Assembly (NCBI GenBank): GCA_934691725.1
Contig: CAKUTF010000017.1
Coordinates: 1 to 51,246 of the forward strand
From: an uncultured Fibrobacter sp.
Lineage (GTDB): Bacteria > Fibrobacterota > Fibrobacteria > Fibrobacterales > Fibrobacteraceae
Reading direction: 5' to 3'
Length of the DNA: 51,246 nucleotides
Shown here: piece by piece, positions 49,424 to 51,246 of the stretch
Layout: every line of letters starts with the position of its first letter
Position numbering within the stretch: position 1 is the stretch's first letter
Translations under genes and position numbers: made by a program
The notes under the pieces: model-generated
Databases searched by the model: none
What the model was told of the DNA's origin: nothing
The model's input: only the letters and a program-made list of their open reading frames with translations

Positions 49424-49547
49424 CGGGATTTCTCTTTTCAATGCTTGAGTTTTAAATCTCTGAAGTATCCGTTTCACGTACTGACTCCTGTTTCCTGATT
49501 TCTATTAACTTTCAACTAAGCTCTAAAATCTCAGCTCTAAGCTCTGG
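49424..49547. repeat. spacer with repeated words between FISUMP genes 2 and 3
   Basis: Contains TTAACTTTCAACTAAGCTCT, then AAAATCTCAGCTCTAAGCTC. The former also occurs at 48236-48255; both, slightly altered, occur near 43690. No gene. Confidence 0.65.
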
Positions 49548-51023
49548 CTAGTCCTTGACACAGCGGACGGAAATCGCCCAATTTCTGTTTACTGTTTTGC
49601 CCACCAAGTCCTCTCGAGAGGCACTTAGACCGAAACCTCTAGCCTGGATATTTTTTCCCGACTCTGAAGATGTCCAAAAATATGCATTGGTATTCAATTC
49701 ATCGAAGAAACCAACCATATTCCCTTGAAAACCTGCAGGAATCGCTGAGAAACCCGCGATGTTGGAACCGTTTTTCCCGTCTGCCCAACCGCTTTTTGTT
49801 TTTAGCGCATAGCCGATGCTATCATCTGGTACACCAAAGCTTTCACCTACTAGGGTGGTCACCAAGCTATCCCATTCCGCTTTCGTAGGCAAATGCCAAC
49901 CAACCGGGCAGGCCCCGCGGACGGTATCAGCAGTGTACAGACAATCGACTTTATTTCCGCAACCTGTAGCCGCACCTTCGCCGAAAACCGCTGCGGAATC
50001 CATCGCCGCGGACCAGAGATAGAGCCGACCGAATTTTTCACAATTTTCCAGATTATTGTCGTAGCAAAAGCTCGAAGAATCCAAGGTTTGCGTTTTTTGT
50101 TTGTAATTGTAGTTCAAGTTTTCCGCCATCCAGGTCTGTGAACCGATTTCGACGATTCGATATCTTTGCCCGTCACGCTCATCTTTGATTGTCGCATAAA
50201 GTTGTTCTTCAAAACATTCTATGATAGACGGGTCGTAAGTTTCGCCCGCACATTTTTCATAAAGGGAATTTTCAAGGCAGAACTGGGTTTCGGGGTCGAA
50301 CCGGTCGCCGTTGCATAGCGGATAGAGCGAATCCGCAACACAGAAACTCTCCGCCGGGCTGTAACGCTTTCTGCCGCACTGCGGGATGATGGAGTCTTTA
50401 AAGCAGACGTTCGAATCCGGGTCAAAAGGTTTTCCGCCGCAGAAGCCCTTGTACAAAGTAACTTCCGAAGCGCCACAGACCTGCGTGACCGAACCGTCGC
50501 CGTTGTCGGTGAGCGTGCAACTTTCCCCGTCGCGACCGCTTACGAGCGTTCCCACGGTATCGCTTCCGCACACGACAAAGTAACCGCCTCCGAAGTCCAA
50601 ATCAAGAAGCGGAGATTCCGTAACCATGCAAGAGGTTCCCGCCTTGCCGGCTTCGCCATTCTTGCCGTCGTTTCCGTTAAAGACGACGCCGACCGAATCT
50701 TCCCCACAGACGATTTTGTAGCCCGAGCTGTCCTTGAGAGATTCCGCAGTGCAAGAGATTTTTGTGTTTGAGGAAAGGCTCTGCCAAATAGAATCCGCGC
50801 AGACATAGACCGCGTTCTCTTTTGAAGCAAACTTCATTTCGCCGGAGATTTCTTCGGTACATTTTCCGAGCGAGTCCGCGGAAGCGACGATTTCAAGTCC
50901 GGAGGTTTCCCCAGTCACCTGGGTCACTTTCGTCACGTCATCGCCGCAGGCGGTAAAACTGAGCACGAGTGCGGACAAGCCGCTTCCGATAGCTAAACAT
51001 TTTGCATCGAGTTTTGTTTTCAT
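49548..51023 (-). CDS. FISUMP-domain lipoprotein 3
   Basis: A 491-residue paralogue, the longest of the three. Lipobox SFTAC, then GDDVTKVTQVTGETSG, a collagen-like patch (NGNDGKNGEAGKAGTSC), four cysteine-flanked units of about 22 residues (for example CGRKRYSPAESFC and CNGDRFDPETQFC), and the FISUMP domain with TWMAENLNYNYKQ, ENCEKFGRLYLWSAAMDSAA, CPVGWHLPTKAEWDSL, ending VRCVKD. ATG 51023 has the ribosome site CGGAGAG. Confidence 0.9.
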   Translation of the reverse strand: MKTKLDAKCLAIGSGLSALVLSFTACGDDVTKVTQVTGETSGLEIVASADSLGKCTEEISGEMKFASKENAVYVCADSIWQSLSSNTKISCTAESLKDSSGYKIVCGEDSVGVVFNGNDGKNGEAGKAGTSCMVTESPLLDLDFGGGYFVVCGSDTVGTLVSGRDGESCTLTDNGDGSVTQVCGASEVTLYKGFCGGKPFDPDSNVCFKDSIIPQCGRKRYSPAESFCVADSLYPLCNGDRFDPETQFCLENSLYEKCAGETYDPSIIECFEEQLYATIKDERDGQRYRIVEIGSQTWMAENLNYNYKQKTQTLDSSSFCYDNNLENCEKFGRLYLWSAAMDSAAVFGEGAATGCGNKVDCLYTADTVRGACPVGWHLPTKAEWDSLVTTLVGESFGVPDDSIGYALKTKSGWADGKNGSNIAGFSAIPAGFQGNMVGFFDELNTNAYFWTSSESGKNIQARGFGLSASREDLVGKTVNRNWAISVRCVKD

Positions 51024-51215
51024 ATTCTCTCCGAGGTATTTTTCCAAAGATACATATTTTCTCGTTTACTTCAAATAGCCGTCCTATTAACTTTTTATTC
51101 AATAAGCAAAAACTTTTCAAAACATGCCACGCTTTTGACAAACGCAGAAAAATCCAAAAGTTTTGTCTCCGCGGATTATCATCGTCAAGTAAATCCATTC
51201 GCGGCTGAAAACAAC

Positions 51216-51246
51216 AAAAAAATCCCCGGGAAACGAATCCCGGGGA
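51216..51246 (-). terminator. Rho-independent terminator of a gene beyond the window
   Basis: Read on the minus strand: stem TCCCCGGG / CCCGGGGA with an 8-base loop, followed by seven T residues (51222-51216). It would end a minus-strand transcript coming from beyond position 51246. Confidence 0.85.

Overview
The window looks like a chromosomal segment of a Fibrobacter-type bacterium (phylum Fibrobacterota). The strongest taxonomic sign is a tandem set of three lipoproteins ending in the Fibrobacter succinogenes major paralogous (FISUMP) domain. It is supported by a PCMD-domain protein, a DUF4954 protein, a CotH/lamin-tail lipoprotein, and a Gram-negative envelope gene set (LptC, LptA, LptB, MurJ, MCE). 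No rRNA or tRNA gene was recognised. Functions are read from motifs and domain order only; no database search was possible.

Layout. 1-7 kb: a GT4 glycosyltransferase with a degenerate GGDEF-like protein, then DUF4954, an M48 peptidase and leuS closed by a strong terminator. 7-12.5 kb: murJ, a large CotH lipoprotein and an MCE protein. 12.5-19.2 kb: a minus-strand block lptC-lptA-lptB-rpoN, an Rpn-family nuclease gene, then hpf-hprK-mce. This is the classical lptABC-rpoN-hpf-PTS neighbourhood with an Rpn gene inserted between rpoN and hpf; the Rpn gene carries an internal, strongly signposted start for a C-terminal fragment. 19.4-23.4 kb: a small lipoprotein, a GT4-PCMD pair, and two tandem Hsp20 genes behind a consensus sigma-54 promoter. 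23.6-28.8 kb: mscL, an EamA transporter, a SIR2-like protein, a DksA/TraR protein, an aldose epimerase, and a DUF167-DivIVA pair.

28.8-34.3 kb is the most rearranged part. Three paralogous small membrane-protein genes, two pieces of a companion gene and a second copy of the macB 3' end surround an AT-rich type II restriction-modification pair. Two pairs of apparently perfect direct repeats (243 and 204 bp) bracket the pair, so homologous recombination could delete it. The methyltransferase is split by a one-base frameshift that puts SAM-binding motif I out of frame.

34-46.8 kb: a MacB-type ABC exporter, GlgE maltosyltransferase, a HAD hydrolase, an M23 peptidase, a 48-residue membrane protein followed by dnaN, an OLD-family ATPase/nuclease, a KtrA-KtrB type potassium system and a BASS-family transporter. 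46.8-51 kb: the three FISUMP lipoproteins.

Several long gaps (near 22.2, 23.4, 27.8 and 43.5 kb) hold a dispersed mosaic repeat made of recurring short words, a G-quadruplex-type G-run block, and hairpins with a conserved loop and covarying stems.
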